Source: Streptomyces sp. YIM 121038 (lineage in GTDB: Bacteria; Actinomycetota; Actinomycetes; Streptomycetales; Streptomycetaceae). From it: a stretch of 64,000 nucleotides of DNA. Below the pieces are notes generated by a model. The model ran no database searches. It was not told the origin of the DNA and was given only the letters and a program-made list of their open reading frames with translations. Below are positions 32,181 through 41,087 of the stretch, piece after piece (position 1 is the first letter of the stretch; the number at the start of each line of letters is the position of its first letter). The position numbers and the translations under genes were made by a program. The stretch covers positions 4,216,001-4,280,000 of the forward strand of contig NZ_CP030771.1 of the NCBI RefSeq assembly GCF_006088715.1. The letters run 5' to 3'.

Positions 32181-33413
32181 GTGACAACGCCGGACATTGC
32201 AGCGCAGCCTCAGCCCCGTCGCCGTCGGCGGGTCATGCTGGCGACCGCCGCGCTCGCAGCGGTCGGCGCGCTGACCCTGACGGCCTGCGGCGGTGACGCC
32301 GACGCCAAGGACGACAAGAAGTCGGGGGCGGCCAAGGACGCGTCCGGCGCCCAGATATCCATCTCCTCCAAGGACGGCGCGACCGACGCCTCGATCAACG
32401 CCACCGGCGTGAAGGTCAAGGACGGCAAGCTGACCGGCGTGAAGATGACGCAGGTGACGTCCGGCGCCGCGGTCGAGGGCTCCATATCCGCCGACGGCAG
32501 CACCTGGAAGCCCAAGGCCCAGCTGGAGCGCGGCACGAAGTACAAGGTCACCGCCAACGCCAAGGACGGCGACGGCCGCCCGGCGACGGAGAACGCGACG
32601 TTCACGACGGTGTCGTCGGCGAACAGCTTCATCGGTTCGTACGCGCCGGACGGCGGCACCACCGTCGGCGTCGGCATGCCGGTGTCGTTCAACTTCGACA
32701 AGGCGATCACCAACAAGAAGGACGTGCAGTCGCACATCACGGTCACGTCCAGCAGCGGGCAGAAGGTCGTCGGCCACTGGTTCGGCAACCAGCGCCTGGA
32801 CTTCCGGCCGCAGGAGTACTGGAAGGCCGGCTCCAAGGTCACGATGAAGATCGCCCTGGACGGCGTGAAGGGCGGCAACGGCATCACCGGCGTCCAGAAC
32901 AAGACGGTCACCTTCACCATCGGCCGCAAGCAGGTCTCCACGGTCGACGTGGGCGCCAAGAAGATGACGGTCGAGCGGGACGGCAAGGTCCTCAAGTCCG
33001 TCCCGATCTCCGCGGGCAGCCCGCAGAACCCCACGTACAACGGCCAGATGGTGATCTCCGAGAAGTTCGTCCAGACGCGGATGAACGGCTCGACGGTGGG
33101 CTTCGGCGGCGAGTACGACATCAAGGACGTGCCGCACGCCATGCGTCTCTCGACGTCCGGCACCTTCATCCACGGCAATTACTGGAGCTCGCCCTCCATC
33201 TTCGGTAGCACCAATACCAGCCACGGCTGTGTGGGGCTCCAGGATGTGCAAGGGGCGCAGGGCGACACGATGGGCAAGTGGTTCTACGACAACTCGCTGA
33301 TCGGTGACATCGTGACGGTCAAGGGTTCGCCGGACAAGACCATCGCCCCCGACAACGGCCTGAACGGCTGGAACATGTCGTGGAGCCAGTGGACGGCGGC
33401 CGGCGCCGAGTGA
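32181..33413 (+). CDS. L,D-transpeptidase lipoprotein with Ig-like domains
   Basis: 410 residues. A Tat/Sec-like start (PRRRRRVMLATAALAAVGAL) ends in the lipobox LTAC with Cys36. Two Ig-like domains cover about 60-250, and the YkuD catalytic domain runs from about 250 to 375. HGN (His331) and the signature SHGCVGL (His348, Cys350) form the active site. It makes 3-3 cross-links in peptidoglycan outside the membrane. GTG start with GGGAG about 7 bases ahead. Two strong hairpins follow the stop. Confidence 0.94.
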   Translation: MTTPDIAAQPQPRRRRRVMLATAALAAVGALTLTACGGDADAKDDKKSGAAKDASGAQISISSKDGATDASINATGVKVKDGKLTGVKMTQVTSGAAVEGSISADGSTWKPKAQLERGTKYKVTANAKDGDGRPATENATFTTVSSANSFIGSYAPDGGTTVGVGMPVSFNFDKAITNKKDVQSHITVTSSSGQKVVGHWFGNQRLDFRPQEYWKAGSKVTMKIALDGVKGGNGITGVQNKTVTFTIGRKQVSTVDVGAKKMTVERDGKVLKSVPISAGSPQNPTYNGQMVISEKFVQTRMNGSTVGFGGEYDIKDVPHAMRLSTSGTFIHGNYWSSPSIFGSTNTSHGCVGLQDVQGAQGDTMGKWFYDNSLIGDIVTVKGSPDKTIAPDNGLNGWNMSWSQWTAAGAE

Positions 33414-33441
33414 CACGGGCCTGAGGGACACCGCCACAAAA

Positions 33442-33460
33442 GGGGCGCGCGTGGCGCCCC
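33442..33460. terminator. Hairpin after the L,D-transpeptidase gene
   Basis: GGGGCGC (33442-33448) pairs with GCGCCCC (33454-33460) around a 5-base loop, 29 bases after the stop and just after an AAAA run. Confidence 0.75.
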
Positions 33461-33488
33461 GAACGGCGCACTCGAGGCCTCAACGGAG

Positions 33489-33519
33489 CGAGCCGCACGG
33501 GAACTTGCCGTGCGGCTCG
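33489..33519 (+). terminator. Second terminator with T-rich tail
   Basis: CGAGCCGCACGG (33489-33500) pairs over 12 bases with CCGTGCGGCTCG (33508-33519) around GAACTTG. It is followed by ATCGTTTTCCTGTT, the best classical intrinsic terminator in the window. Confidence 0.88.
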
Positions 33520-33617
33520 ATCGTTTTCCTGTTCCCGGACATGATGTCGGACCCAGGGGCTACGGTATGCACGCACAAGGTGACATGCAGCAACGCCGGA
33601 AGCATCCGGGAGTATCC

Positions 33618-34377
33618 GTGAGCGTTCCGTACGAGACAGCGTACGAACCACCTGAGTCGCCCGAGCCCCTTACTCCAGAGGAGCACCTCGAGCGACTGCT
33701 CAGCCGCGCGCTGAACTCCTTCGACCTGCCGGACGAAGCCGTCCGGCGCCTGGAGCGGTCCCTGGCCTATGACAGCTCGCTGCACTCCGCGCACCACAGC
33801 GCGGGCCTGCACCGCGAGACGTACCGCCACACCTGGCTGCTCGCCGACGGCAGCGCGCTCACCCTCTGGGAGCTCGTGCACAACGCGGGCCCCGGCAGCC
33901 AGGCCCAGTACGAGCTGTATCTGGACGAGGAGGAGGCCGGAGTCGCCACCGCGCGCCTTCCGTTACCGCCCGACACCCCCGCCAGGGACCTGCCGGTCGT
34001 CCTCCAGCTGACCGCGGCGCACGTACGTGCCGGACGACTCGGCCGACCACGCGCGCAGGCTGCTGCGCCGCGCCGAGAACCCGGCGAGCGTGGACCGCCC
34101 CGGCGAGGACATGGCGCGACTGCTGCGCGCGGCCTTCGCCCACCAGATCACCCAGGCCTTCGGCCGCTCGGGCCTCACCGGCGAGGCCCGGCTCGGCTTC
34201 TCGCTGTACGAGCACGCCTTCCTGCTCTTCGACGGCTCGGAAGTCAGCCTGTGGGAGGTCGAGCACACGGCGACGACCGACGGCCGCCACATGTGCGAGG
34301 TGTATGTGAGCGAGCGCGCGGCCCGCGCGGCGATGGAGCGGCGGGCCCGGGCGTTCCCGGTGACGCGCAGCCGCTAG
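33618..34377 (+). pseudogene. DUF6227 family gene broken by a frameshift
   Basis: The N-terminal part (SVPYETAYEPPESPE... LERLLSRALNSFDLPDEAV ... HTWLLADGSALTLWELVHN) reads in one frame to about 34012. The C-terminal part (YVPDDSADHARRLLRRAENP ... YEHAFLLFDGSEVSLWEVEH) continues in the +1 frame from about 34021 to the stop at 34377. Intact Streptomyces orthologues, as I recall them, are one protein joining these two halves. A TGA in the second frame at 34009-34011 confines the lesion to 34012-34026, where there is no homopolymer. The N-terminal frame otherwise runs far beyond into nonsense. GTG start with GGGAG. Sequencing error remains possible. Confidence 0.72.
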
Positions 34378-34428
34378 CCGCCCGGGCGCACCCGCGCCCG
34401 AGCCTCCGGCCGCGACCGCACCTGCGGC

Positions 34429-34692
34429 TCAGGCCTGGTCGCGGCCCTTGCCGAACTGCCGGACCAGACCGGCGAAAGCAGCCCGCTCGGCCGCCGTCAG
34501 CTGCACGGACTCCGCGCCCGGCGGACCCGACTGGACGGGCAGTGAGCGCAGCGCGGGACCGCCCGCGCCCGAGATCTGTGGTCCGGCCTCGCGGCCGCGG
34601 CGCAGCCGCAGGAAGGTCACGGCCCAGAGGGTGGTCACGGCGGCGAACAGCGCCACACTTGTCTGCTGAACGATCGAAGCACCGTCGAACAT
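34429..34692 (-). CDS. Small single-pass membrane protein
   Basis: 87 residues. One transmembrane helix at about 8-28 (VQQTSVALFAAVTTLWAVTFL) is followed by an arginine-rich positive stop and a soluble tail ending VQLTAAERAAFAGLVRQFGKGRDQA. No family is recognised. It is convergent with the broken DUF6227 gene and separate from the next minus-strand gene by about 100 bases. Confidence 0.68.
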   Translation of the reverse strand: MFDGASIVQQTSVALFAAVTTLWAVTFLRLRRGREAGPQISGAGGPALRSLPVQSGPPGAESVQLTAAERAAFAGLVRQFGKGRDQA

Positions 34693-34793
34693 GCCGCTCA
34701 GTAGACAACAGCCGCCAGCCTAACAACAGGGGCGTTTATGGGACTTTGGCCTTGAAGTGACGCATCTCCCATCGGGCGGGGCGGATCCGGGCG

Positions 34794-35186
34794 TCAGGAT
34801 TCCGGTTCGCGCTCGCCGGTGACCAGGCCCGCCATGCGGACGCAGATCGCGGGGAGTTCGGGGGCCTCCAGGTCCCAGTCCTCGGTGTCGACGCCCGCGA
34901 GCAGGCAGGATGCCCACAGGGTGGCGAGCAGTCGGGAAGCGACGTCGGCGCGGGCCGGGCTGGCGGCGGGGGCCTGGCGGCGGACGGCGTGCGCGGCGTA
35001 CTCGATCAGGGAGGGTTCGAGCAGCCAGCGGATGCCCGCGCCGGTCTCGATGAGGAAGCCGGAGTAGACGGCGAGAAAGACGCGGTCGGCCTCCGAGGGC
35101 CGGCCGAGGCCGGCCCGCGCCTGCTCGGTGAGTTCGGTGACCATGCCGAGCAGGCTGCTGAGGTGGCTCTGCTGAAGCTGACTCAT
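34794..35186 (-). CDS. Conserved hypothetical helical protein
   Basis: About 130 residues, soluble and mostly helical, with the stretch RVFLAVYSGFLIETGAGIRWL in the middle and an acidic C terminus (VTGEREPES). I recognise no domain. The start could be the ATG at 35186 or a GTG four codons upstream; GGGGGCC lies just ahead. It follows the fructose operon on the same strand only by position, with the end of fruA 90 bases upstream on the same strand side. Confidence 0.6.
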   Translation of the reverse strand: MSQLQQSHLSSLLGMVTELTEQARAGLGRPSEADRVFLAVYSGFLIETGAGIRWLLEPSLIEYAAHAVRRQAPAASPARADVASRLLATLWASCLLAGVDTEDWDLEAPELPAICVRMAGLVTGEREPES

Positions 35187-35276
35187 GGTGGCCCCCACGG
35201 GTGTGGCCCGTGTCCCGGGCGCCCATGCCGCAGTACCAGCAGTATGCCCACGCGAGGGGGGCCGGGGAACGTCCGA

Positions 35277-37277
35277 TCAGACGGCGACCGGAACCCGTGG
35301 CTCGTCCGCCGCGTCCCGTTCGGGGGTGACGGCCGTCTTCCGGGCGCTCTTGAGCAGCACCACCACGGCCGTCGACACGCAGACGCCAGCGGCGATCGCG
35401 AGCAGGTACAGCAGCGGCCGGCCGATCAGCGGCACCACGAAGACACCGCCGTGCGGGGCGCGCAGCGTGCAGCCGAACGCCATCGACAGGGCGCCCGTGA
35501 CCGCGCCGCCCGCCATCGACGCGGGGATGACGCGCAACGGGTCCGCGGCCGCGAAGGGGATCGCGCCCTCGGTGATGAAGGAGGCGCCGAGGAACCAGGC
35601 CGCCTTGCCGTTCTCCCGCTCGGTCCGGGTGAAGAGGCGGCCCCGGACGGTCGTCGCGAGCGCCATGGCGAGCGGCGGCACCATGCCCGCGGCCATCACG
35701 GCTGCCATCACCTTCAGCGAGCCGTCGGTGGGGTGGGTGAGGCCGCCGACGGCGAAGGCGTACGCGACCTTGTTGAGCGGGCCGCCGAGGTCGAAGCACA
35801 TCATCAGGCCGAGGATCACGCCCAGGATGACGGCGTTGGCGCCGGACAGTCCCTCCAGCCAGTCGGTCAGGGCGCTCTGCAGCGAGGCGATGGGCTTGCC
35901 GACGACGAGGAACATCAGGAAGCCGACGACCGCGGCGGAGACCAGCGGGATCACCACCACCGGCATGATGCCGCGCAGCACTGCGGGGATGCGGATCCGC
36001 TGGATGCCCATGACCACGGCGCCCGCGAGCAGACCGGCCGCGATGCCGCCGAGGAAGCCCGCCTTGATGGTGACGGCGACCGAACCGCCGACGAAGCCCG
36101 GTACGAGGCCCGGCCGGTCGGCCATGCCGTACGCGATGTAGCCCGCGAGGACGGGCACCAGGAAGGCGAAGGCGAGGCCGCCGGTCTGGAAGAGCAGGGC
36201 CGCCCAGCTGGTGTGGTCGGTCCAGACGAAGTGCTCCGCGACGGACGGGGCCTTGTCGATCTTCCAGCCGCCGATGGCGAAGCCGAGCGCGATGAGGAGG
36301 CCGCCCGCGGCGACGAACGGCACCATGTAGCTGACGCCGGACATCAGCCACTTGCGCAGCTTGGTGGCGTAGCTGTCGCCGCTGTCGCCCGCGCCGTCCA
36401 CCGGACTCGGGCGGGCCGGGGCCGTGGCCTCGCCGCGGGCGGCCTTCTCCCGCGCTTCGGCGATGAGTGCGGCGGGGCGGCTGATGCCCGCCTTGACGCC
36501 GACGTCGACGGTGGGCTTGCCCGCGAAGCGGGACTTGTCCCGTACGGGGACGTCGTGGGCGAAGATCACCGCGTCGGCCCGCTCGACGGTCTCGGGGTCG
36601 AGGCGGGTGAAGCCCGCGGAGCCCTGGGTCTCGACGGTCAGCTCGACGCCGGCCTCGCGGGCGGCGTTCTCCAGCGCCTCGGCGGCCATGTAGGTGTGGG
36701 CGATGCCGGTGGGGCAGGAGGTGACGGCGACGATGCGGAAGCGGTCGGCGCCGTCCTCCGGCTCCCCCTCCCCCTCCGCCCCCGTGTCCGGTGGCTCGGC
36801 GCCGGGGGCCGTGTCCGCGGCCAGGTCCCCGGAGACCAGCGCCGCCGCGTCCGCCGCCGAGGTCACGGCGCGCAGGGCCGCCGTGAACTGTTCGTCCATC
36901 AACTGCCGTGCCAGGGAGGACAGGATCGTCAGATGGGCGTCGTCCGCGCCGGTGGGGGCCGCGATGAGGAAGACGAGGTCGGCGGGGCCGTCGGGGGCGC
37001 CGAAGTCGATGCCCGCCGCGCTGCGGCCGAAGGCCAGGGTGGGCTCGGTGACGTGGGCGCTGCGGCAGTGCGGGATGCCGATGCCGCCGTCGAGGCCGGT
37101 GGGCATCTGGGCCTCGCGGGCGGCCACGTCGGCGAGGAAGCCGTCCAGGTCGGTGACGCGGCCGAGGGCCACCATGCGCTCGGCGAGGGTGCGGGCCGCC
37201 GCCTCCTTGGTGGTGGCGGTCCTGTCGAGGTCGAGATCGACCAACTCCGCGGTGATCATGGCGTGGTTCTCGCTCAT
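35277..37277 (-). CDS. fruA: PTS fructose transporter, fused EIIABC
   Basis: 666 residues in the order EIIA-EIIB-EIIC. EIIA (about 5-145) has the phospho-His in GIGIPHCRSAHV, EIIB (about 180-275) has the phospho-Cys in AVTSCPTGIAHTYMAAEAL, and EIIC (about 310-645) has about nine helices with MVPFVAAGGLLIALGFAIGG. It imports fructose as fructose-1-phosphate. ATG 37277 has AAAGGAG 8 bases ahead. It is third in fruR-fruK-fruA, separated from fruK by a 28-bp tandem repeat. Confidence 0.96.
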   Translation of the reverse strand: MSENHAMITAELVDLDLDRTATTKEAAARTLAERMVALGRVTDLDGFLADVAAREAQMPTGLDGGIGIPHCRSAHVTEPTLAFGRSAAGIDFGAPDGPADLVFLIAAPTGADDAHLTILSSLARQLMDEQFTAALRAVTSAADAAALVSGDLAADTAPGAEPPDTGAEGEGEPEDGADRFRIVAVTSCPTGIAHTYMAAEALENAAREAGVELTVETQGSAGFTRLDPETVERADAVIFAHDVPVRDKSRFAGKPTVDVGVKAGISRPAALIAEAREKAARGEATAPARPSPVDGAGDSGDSYATKLRKWLMSGVSYMVPFVAAGGLLIALGFAIGGWKIDKAPSVAEHFVWTDHTSWAALLFQTGGLAFAFLVPVLAGYIAYGMADRPGLVPGFVGGSVAVTIKAGFLGGIAAGLLAGAVVMGIQRIRIPAVLRGIMPVVVIPLVSAAVVGFLMFLVVGKPIASLQSALTDWLEGLSGANAVILGVILGLMMCFDLGGPLNKVAYAFAVGGLTHPTDGSLKVMAAVMAAGMVPPLAMALATTVRGRLFTRTERENGKAAWFLGASFITEGAIPFAAADPLRVIPASMAGGAVTGALSMAFGCTLRAPHGGVFVVPLIGRPLLYLLAIAAGVCVSTAVVVLLKSARKTAVTPERDAADEPRVPVAV

Positions 37278-37351
37278 CGCGGGCTCCTTTGCGCGCGGAC
37301 TGCCCGGGGACACGGGCGAGGAAGGGGACGGGGACGGGGACGGGACGGGGG

Positions 37352-37540
37352 CGGAGACGGGGTCAGGCGGCGGGCCCGGTCAGGGGCGCGGGCTCCGTCG
37401 GGACGGAGCCAGGCCGTGGGCCCGGTCAGGACGGGGTCAGGCCGCGGGCTCCGTCGGGACGGGGTCAGGACGCGGGCTCAGCCAGGACGGGGTCAGGCCG
37501 TGGGCCCGGTCAGGAGAGGGTCAGGGCGCGGGCTCCGTCA
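37352..37540. repeat. 28-bp tandem repeat between fruA and fruK, entering fruK
   Basis: Five exact-length 28-base units run 37401-37428, 37429-37456, 37457-37484, 37485-37512 and 37513-37540. A 30-base unit and a partial unit lie before them. The core is GGACGGGGTCAGGCCG. The fruK stop (37521-37523) and its last codons (TEPAP) are inside the final unit. No gene lies in the 243-bp gap 37278-37520. Confidence 0.85.
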
Positions 37541-38468
37541 GGGCCAGGTCGAGCGGGACCCGGTCGGTGACGGTGACGGCGTCCGGGACGAGGTCGGACG
37601 GGGTGGGCATGAGGCTGCCGGGCAGCTGCACCGCGGCGGCGCCGTGCGCGACGGCGGCGGCCAGGGCGCGCGGCCCGGTGCCGCCCGCGACGAGGAGCCC
37701 GGCGAGGGAGCTGTCGCCCGCACCCACGTCGCTGCGTACGGCGTCGACGCGGGCGTGCCCGAAGTACGTGCCCGAGTCGTCGACGAGGAGTTGGCCGTCG
37801 GCGCCGAGGCTGGCGAGGACGGCGCGGGCGCCGCGCTCGCGCAGTTCGTCGGCGGCCTTGAGGGCGTCGCCGACGGTCGCGAGGGGGCGGCCGACGGCCT
37901 CGGCGAGCTCCGCGGCGTTGGGCTTGACGACGTCCGGGCGCCCCGCGAGGGCGGCGAGGAGGGCCGGGCCCGAGGTGTCGAGGGCGATCCGGGCCCCGGT
38001 GGCGTGGCAGCGGTCGGCCAGGTCCGCGTACCAGGACGGGGGAAGGCCGCGCGGGAGGCTGCCGCAGCAGGCGATCCAGTCGGCGCGGGCGGAGTGCGCG
38101 GCGACGGCGGCGAGCAGGGCCTCGCCCTCCGCCGCGGTGAGCTCGGGCCCGGGGGCGTTGATCTTCGTGAGGGTGCCGTCCGGTTCGGCCACGGAGATGT
38201 TCGAGCGGGTGGGGCCGGTGACCGGGACCGGGGCGACGTCGATGCCCTGCTCGTCGAGGAGCTGGGCGACGAGGGCGCCGGGGGCGCCGCCGAGCGGGAG
38301 GACGGCGAGGGTGGGCACGCCCGCGGCGGCGACCGCGCGGGAGACGTTGACCCCCTTGCCGCCCGGGTCCATGCGGTCACCGGTGGCGCGGACGACGGCG
38401 CCGCGGGTGAGGGCGGGGACGTCGTAGGCGCGGTCGAGGGAGGGGTTCGGGGTGACGGTGAGGATCAT
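37521..38468 (-). CDS. fruK: 1-phosphofructokinase
   Basis: The 315-residue PfkB-family kinase starts MILTVTPNPSLDRAYDV. It has the signatures DPGGKGVNVSRAVAAAG and, at the C terminus, SDVGAGDSSLAGLLV, which holds the catalytic Asp of GAGD. It phosphorylates fructose-1-phosphate to the 1,6-bisphosphate. The ATG overlaps the fruR stop as ATGA. Its C-terminal end is formed by a tandem repeat, so length there may vary between strains. Confidence 0.95.
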   Translation of the reverse strand: MILTVTPNPSLDRAYDVPALTRGAVVRATGDRMDPGGKGVNVSRAVAAAGVPTLAVLPLGGAPGALVAQLLDEQGIDVAPVPVTGPTRSNISVAEPDGTLTKINAPGPELTAAEGEALLAAVAAHSARADWIACCGSLPRGLPPSWYADLADRCHATGARIALDTSGPALLAALAGRPDVVKPNAAELAEAVGRPLATVGDALKAADELRERGARAVLASLGADGQLLVDDSGTYFGHARVDAVRSDVGAGDSSLAGLLVAGGTGPRALAAAVAHGAAAVQLPGSLMPTPSDLVPDAVTVTDRVPLDLALTEPAP

Positions 38469-39232
38469 GCGCGCACCACTTCCGTGCCCGCGCGCTCGAT
38501 GGCGGCGGCGTCGTCGGGGCTGAGGCCCGTGTCCGTGATCAGCAGGTCCACGTCGGTGAGGTCGCCGAAGCGGGCGAAGTGCTCCTGGCCGTACTTGCCG
38601 CTGTCGGCGAGCAGGACGACGCGGCGGGCGGCGGCGACGGCGGCGCGCTTGACGGCGGCCTCGGCGAGGTCGGGGGTGGTGAGGCCGTGCGCGGCCGAGA
38701 AGCCGTTCGCGGCGAGGAAGAGGACGTCGGCGCGGATCTCGGCGTACGCGCGCAGGGACCAGGCGTCCACGGCGGCGCGGGTGCGGTGTCGCACGCGGCC
38801 GCCGACCAGGTGGAGCTGGATGCCCGGGTGGTCGGCGAGGCGGGCGGCGGTGGGCAGGCTGTGGGTGACCGCGGTGAGGGCGGACTCCAGGGGGAGCTGC
38901 GCGGCCAGGCGGGCGACGGTGGAGCCCGCGTCGAGGATGACCGTGCCGGTGCCCTCGGCGGGGAGTTCGGTGAGGGCGGCGCGGGCGATGCGGTCCTTCT
39001 CGTCGGCGGCGGTGCCCTCGCGCTCGGCGAGGTCCGGCTCGAAGTCCAGGCGGCCCGCCGGGATCGCGCCGCCGTGCACGCGGCGGAGCAGGCCCGCGCG
39101 GTCCAGGGCCTTCAGGTCGCGGCGGATGGTCTCGGCGGTGACCTGGAACTCGGCGGCGAGCGAGAGGACGTCGACGCGGCCGCCCGCTCTGGCCAGGCGC
39201 AGGATCTCCTGCTGCCGCTCTGGCGCGTACAT
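38465..39232 (-). CDS. fruR: DeoR family regulator of the fructose operon
   Basis: 255 residues. The N-terminal DeoR helix-turn-helix (MYAPERQQEILRLA; VTAETIRRDLKALDRAG) is followed by the sugar-phosphate-binding isomerase-like domain with TVILDAGSTVARLA, GGRVRHRT and FLAANGFSAAHGLTTPD. It probably represses fruR-fruK-fruA until fructose-1-phosphate binds. ATG 39232 has AGGAGG about 10 bases upstream. It is the first gene of the operon. Confidence 0.9.
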   Translation of the reverse strand: MYAPERQQEILRLARAGGRVDVLSLAAEFQVTAETIRRDLKALDRAGLLRRVHGGAIPAGRLDFEPDLAEREGTAADEKDRIARAALTELPAEGTGTVILDAGSTVARLAAQLPLESALTAVTHSLPTAARLADHPGIQLHLVGGRVRHRTRAAVDAWSLRAYAEIRADVLFLAANGFSAAHGLTTPDLAEAAVKRAAVAAARRVVLLADSGKYGQEHFARFGDLTDVDLLITDTGLSPDDAAAIERAGTEVVRA

Positions 39233-39335
39233 GGCTCGGGGCCTCCTGCTTGTGCCCGGGTGTGTGGGTTCTCTTGGATCGTACGGACCCTCCGGATGGA
39301 AGTAAACAGGATCGGGCATCATGTGGACACAAACG

Positions 39336-39371
39336 GGCCCCGCCGGAGCCCGGAGCGGACTTGGCGGGGCC
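39336..39371. terminator. Hairpin downstream of the MFS gene
   Basis: GGCCCCGCC (39336-39344) pairs with GGCGGGGCC (39363-39371) around an 18-base loop, 70 bases beyond the stop of the minus-strand MFS gene and upstream of fruR. Confidence 0.65.
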
Positions 39372-39441
39372 TTGGGGGGGACCTAGCGGGGGGGGCACCC
39401 GTTCCGGGGAGCGGGCCCAGCGCCCGCCCCCCGGAGGGGCC

Positions 39442-40971
39442 TCAGGAGGCGAGGGCCGGCTCGCGGTCCTCGGGGGTGGTCTCCTCAGGGGCCTCCGCGC
39501 CCTCCACGTGCTGCGCGGGGCGGCGCGGCAGCCCCAGCATCAGCAGGAAGATGACGGCGAGGACGCCGAACACCCACCACAGCGCGTTCTGGAACCCGTG
39601 GGCGAACTCCGCGGCGACCTGCCGCGGCACCACGTTCTCGTCCATGACGCCGAAGAAGACCACGGACACCAGGCCGAGCCCGAGCGCGTTGCCCATCTGC
39701 TGCACGGTGTTGATGAGGCCGGACGCGGAGCCCGCGTGCTCGCGCGGGACCTCGGAGAGCACCGCGTCCGTCAGCGGGGCCACGATGAGGCCCATGCCGA
39801 GGCCCATCACCACGAGGGGGAGCGCCATCTGCCAGGGCGCGATGTCCGCGCCGTACCGGTCGGACTCCCAGATGTAGATGAGGACGCCCGCGGCCATCAG
39901 CAGGGCACCCGCCTGGAGGACCTTGCGGCCGAAGCGCGGCACCAGCTTCTGCACGGAGAGGCCCGCGGCGACGGAGACGGCGATGGAGAAGGGCACACCG
40001 GTCAGGCCCGCGCGCAGCTCGCTCCAGCCGAGGCCGACCTGCATGTACATGGTCCAGACGAGGAAGAAGATGCCGAGCGAGACGCCGAACACGGTCTGCA
40101 CGGCGATGCCCGCGGCGAAGCTGCGCACCTTGAACAGGGACAGCTCCACGAGCGGCGAACCGTCCCGGGCGGCCTTGCGCCGCTCGTAGGCGACGAGCAC
40201 GCCGAACACGACGACCGCGCCCGCCATCATCGCGTAGCCCCACAGCGGCCAGCCCAGCTCGCGGCCGCGCGTCAGCGGGTACAGGAGCATCAGCAGACCG
40301 GCGGTGACCAGGACGACGCCGACGAGGTCGAGCCGCAGCGCGCGCGGCGCCTTGGACTCGGTGATGAACTTCCGCCCGAGCAGCAGGCCCGCGATGCCGA
40401 CCGGCAGGTTGATGAGGAAGATCGGGCGCCATTCGAGACCGAAGAGGTTCCACTCCGTCAGGAGCGCGCCGAGCAGCGGCCCGGACACCGCGCCGAGGCC
40501 CACCACCATGCCGAACAGGCCGAAGACCTTGCCGCGCTCGTGCGCGGGGAACGTGGCGTGCACGATCGAGAGGACCTGCGGCACCATCAGCGCGGCCATC
40601 GAGCCCTGGAGGATGCGGGACGCGACCAGCATCTCCGGGTTCGCGGCGAAGCCGCACAGCGCCGAGGCGACGGTGAAGCCCGTGATGCCGATGAGGAATA
40701 TCTTCTTGCGGCCGTAGATGTCGCCGAGCCGTCCGCCGGTGATGAGGCCCGCGCCGAGCGCGAGCGCGTATCCGGCGGTGATCCACTGGATCTGGCTGAA
40801 CGTGGCGCCCGCGTCCCGCTGGATGGAGGGGATCGCGATGTTCACGATCGTCACGTCGACGAGGTCCATGAAGGCGGCCGTCATCACGATCGCGAGGGCG
40901 AACCACCGACGGCGGTCGGACGGTGTCTCCGGGGACGGAGCAGCCGCGGTGGGGGTGCTGGGAGAAGTCAT
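39442..40971 (-). CDS. MFS efflux transporter, DHA2 (14-helix) type
   Basis: The 509-residue protein has about 14 helices. The first is WFALAIVMTAAFMDLVDVTI with the D-x-T-I-V-N-I-A-I-P motif of drug:proton antiporters, and loop 2-3 is GGRLGDIYGRKKIFL. The acidic C-terminal tail (EETTPEDREPALAS) is cytoplasmic. It likely exports a toxic compound or antibiotic. A WYL-domain regulator is divergent 117 bases away, with a perfect palindrome in between. Confidence 0.92.
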   Translation of the reverse strand: MTSPSTPTAAAPSPETPSDRRRWFALAIVMTAAFMDLVDVTIVNIAIPSIQRDAGATFSQIQWITAGYALALGAGLITGGRLGDIYGRKKIFLIGITGFTVASALCGFAANPEMLVASRILQGSMAALMVPQVLSIVHATFPAHERGKVFGLFGMVVGLGAVSGPLLGALLTEWNLFGLEWRPIFLINLPVGIAGLLLGRKFITESKAPRALRLDLVGVVLVTAGLLMLLYPLTRGRELGWPLWGYAMMAGAVVVFGVLVAYERRKAARDGSPLVELSLFKVRSFAAGIAVQTVFGVSLGIFFLVWTMYMQVGLGWSELRAGLTGVPFSIAVSVAAGLSVQKLVPRFGRKVLQAGALLMAAGVLIYIWESDRYGADIAPWQMALPLVVMGLGMGLIVAPLTDAVLSEVPREHAGSASGLINTVQQMGNALGLGLVSVVFFGVMDENVVPRQVAAEFAHGFQNALWWVFGVLAVIFLLMLGLPRRPAQHVEGAEAPEETTPEDREPALAS

Positions 40972-40992
40972 GCCGTGAGGCTAGAGGCCGTA

Positions 40993-41011
40993 TAGGTCAG
41001 CTCATGACCTA
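40993..41011. promoter_or_regulatory. Operator-like palindrome between MFS and WYL genes
   Basis: TAGGTCA-GCTCA-TGACCTA is a perfect 7-bp inverted repeat with a 5-base spacer, 22 bases before the MFS start. It is the natural candidate binding site for the divergent WYL-domain regulator. Confidence 0.6.
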
Positions 41012-41087
41012 GTTCTCCGGGACCATGGGATCACGTTCCCGGCGCTCGGTTCCCGGCGGACGCACGACCACGGCGGCGGGAGACCCC

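Noticed and set aside
34720..36351. A 543-codon minus-strand frame across fruA and the hypothetical gene.
   Set aside because: It is an off-frame shadow of fruA; the EIIC domain reads clearly in the other frame.
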